From: Sporopachydermia quercuum | Lineage: Eukaryota; Ascomycota; Sporopachydermiomycetes; Sporopachydermiales; Sporopachydermiaceae | Reading direction: 5' to 3' | DNA: 64,000 nucleotides | Assembly (NCBI GenBank): GCA_001599295.1 | Contig: BCGN01000006.1 | Span: 186,001-250,000, forward strand | In this document: positions 62,662 to 64,000 of the stretch, piece by piece | How the letters are laid out: every line of letters begins with the position of its first letter | Numbering within the stretch: position 1 is the first letter of the stretch | Notes under the pieces: model-generated | The model's input: only the letters and a program-made list of their open reading frames with translations | Told to the model about the DNA's origin: nothing | Database searches by the model: none | Made by a program: the position numbers and the translations under genes

Positions 62662-64000
62662 AAGTGTGTGTTAGTTCGCGTAGAGAGATTAAATTGACGA
62701 ATACTACCAGACGGTCTGCAAAATACCAAATTCCCAAACCTTATGTAAGAGAAAATTGATTTTATAGATAACATAGATAAGTGAGTTAATTGAAAATATG
62801 GTAAAGCATCAGAAACCGAAGGTACATACTGAACAAAATAGTTGATTAATGCTATGAAAATGTGTGGAGGAGTGTGTGGATTTCAATGTGGGGGAAGCTT
62901 ATTTTTCCATTGTAGATCACGTGGTTCAGAACGAAGGGAAGAGCGATGCAGACGATGGAGAAGTAGAACAGTCTACTACAAGTATAATTTCTTGTCCTTG
63001 GATACAAATCATTTATTTGTATTTTTTCTTTATACGAGAAAAGAATAAATTGAGGGTTTAGCCAAGTAAAATAATAGGTTAAGGAAGCACAAGAAAGCAC
63101 GTTTTCATTCCCGAGAGTACTAGACAGATAATATATGGGACGGAAACGGTAGAACATTTTTCAGGGAAAGGCGGAACGATTGACAGTGACAATATATTCT
63201 GGGGTTACAGGGGACAGTTTGATGTTATACAGTAGCATACACCTATTATTGGTGTGTTACACAAATTCCGGTATTCCACAGTAAATTCTTCAATTCCGTT
63301 ACAACTGGCAACAGTTTCTTCTCTTCTTGACCTACCTGTCTCTCTCTCTTTCTCTTTATCTAGTCACACATCATTGGCGTCCGACCCATGCACTTCACAA
63401 CGCTATGCATAAATCTTGCATTAACTGCAATCATTTATAAATACGTCATCATAAATAAGTATGTGAGTTTTGGATTGGTCATTTTCCCTGGCAACAACAT
63501 TTATTATGTACATTCACTATATACAAACATAAGAGTCAAACAAAGAAATCAAAACAATCCATTTTTATTATATAATCAACAAATCCCACCTTTCCACTTC
63601 CGCCCTTATTCGCTCCTCCTGCTTTCATCCATTATTACGTTAACATTTAATCATTGTTTTGATTTTCAATTGTTATGAAAAAAGAATGCAATAAACCGTC
63701 TTATCTACAATATAAGCACGAAAGGCAGATTTAATAAAATAAACGGTTAATTGGTGGATTCAATTCAATCAAAACTGAAATGTAAGTACATGCTTTGTGG
63801 AGCCCTTGTTGTTGTTTACTCTATATGTGAAATGTTAGAATGTAAACATCGATTATAAAAGATGGTGTACAGTGATTCATGGCGCGTTGAGTAAAAAAAT
63901 GATGATATATAAATTATCTGTGATTGATATTACTGTTTTTCGTTCGTGGAAGATTTGTGAGTGNGCGAAACAAGAAAGCTAACTGTATACTTTGTTTTAG
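62662..64000. other. Terminal intergenic sequence
   Basis: 1.3 kb to the window end with no gene called. It contains ATCACGTG (CACGTG at 62918-62923), a Cbf1-type site 257 bp upstream of the 62661 start, a CT-rich tract near 63330-63360 and short random frames (for example 63388-63678). One N close to the end. Confidence 0.5.

Overview
This is a 64 kb stretch of nuclear DNA from a budding yeast (Saccharomycotina). The evidence is AT-rich, compact DNA with about 21 recognisable genes on both strands, RNA polymerase II promoter motifs, and short introns with GTATGT/GTAAGT donors and TACTAAC-type branch sites. CUG encodes leucine at two conserved leucine positions (in ILV6 and RSM19), so this is not a CUG-Ser yeast. 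Single genes that in Saccharomyces cerevisiae lie on two whole-genome-duplication sister segments (chromosome III right and XIV right) sit together here, which suggests a lineage outside that duplication. Scattered N calls (several dozen, one per kb or so) mark it as a draft assembly.

Layout. 1-12 kb: 3' part of a mitochondrial pyruvate dehydrogenase-type kinase, the Mediator kinase-module subunit SRB8/MED12, the ER zinc transporter subunit ZRG17, and a dienelactone-hydrolase-like gene with two introns. 12-24 kb: a Zn(II)2Cys6 transcription factor, a large TAG1-like (DUF3712) vacuolar-type membrane protein, a short-chain dehydrogenase and a small PI-PLC X-domain protein. 25-32 kb: ILV6 (with a Gcn4 site upstream), a KHDC4-like double-KH RNA-binding protein and a 2-oxoglutarate/Fe(II) oxygenase. 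31-43 kb: a housekeeping cluster of TSR1, RPS29 (intron), ACP1, DBP6, RSM19 (intron) and PTC6. 42.5-51 kb is gene-poor and holds only an aquaporin. 51-64 kb: a low-complexity tail-anchored protein, CDC28 (intron), GLE1 (intron), MRPL7 and an acidic disordered protein followed by an unexplained open frame.

Functional themes are ribosome production (TSR1, DBP6, RPS29), mitochondria (PDH kinase, ACP1, RSM19, MRPL7, PTC6, ILV6), and RNA and cell-cycle control (SRB8, GLE1, CDC28, KH protein). Neighbours are independently transcribed and often divergent. TSR1/RPS29 and DBP6/RSM19 are divergent pairs also found in S. cerevisiae.

The most notable points are a uS14 (Rps29) protein that has lost three of its four zinc-binding cysteines; six introns that all have a branch site only 7-12 nt from the acceptor; short first exons in CDC28 and GLE1 that naive ORF calling misses; a 92-codon open frame after the last gene that resembles part of Rrn11; and several short tandem repeats placed just upstream of start codons. 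I found no tRNA, rRNA, CRISPR array or recognisable transposon.
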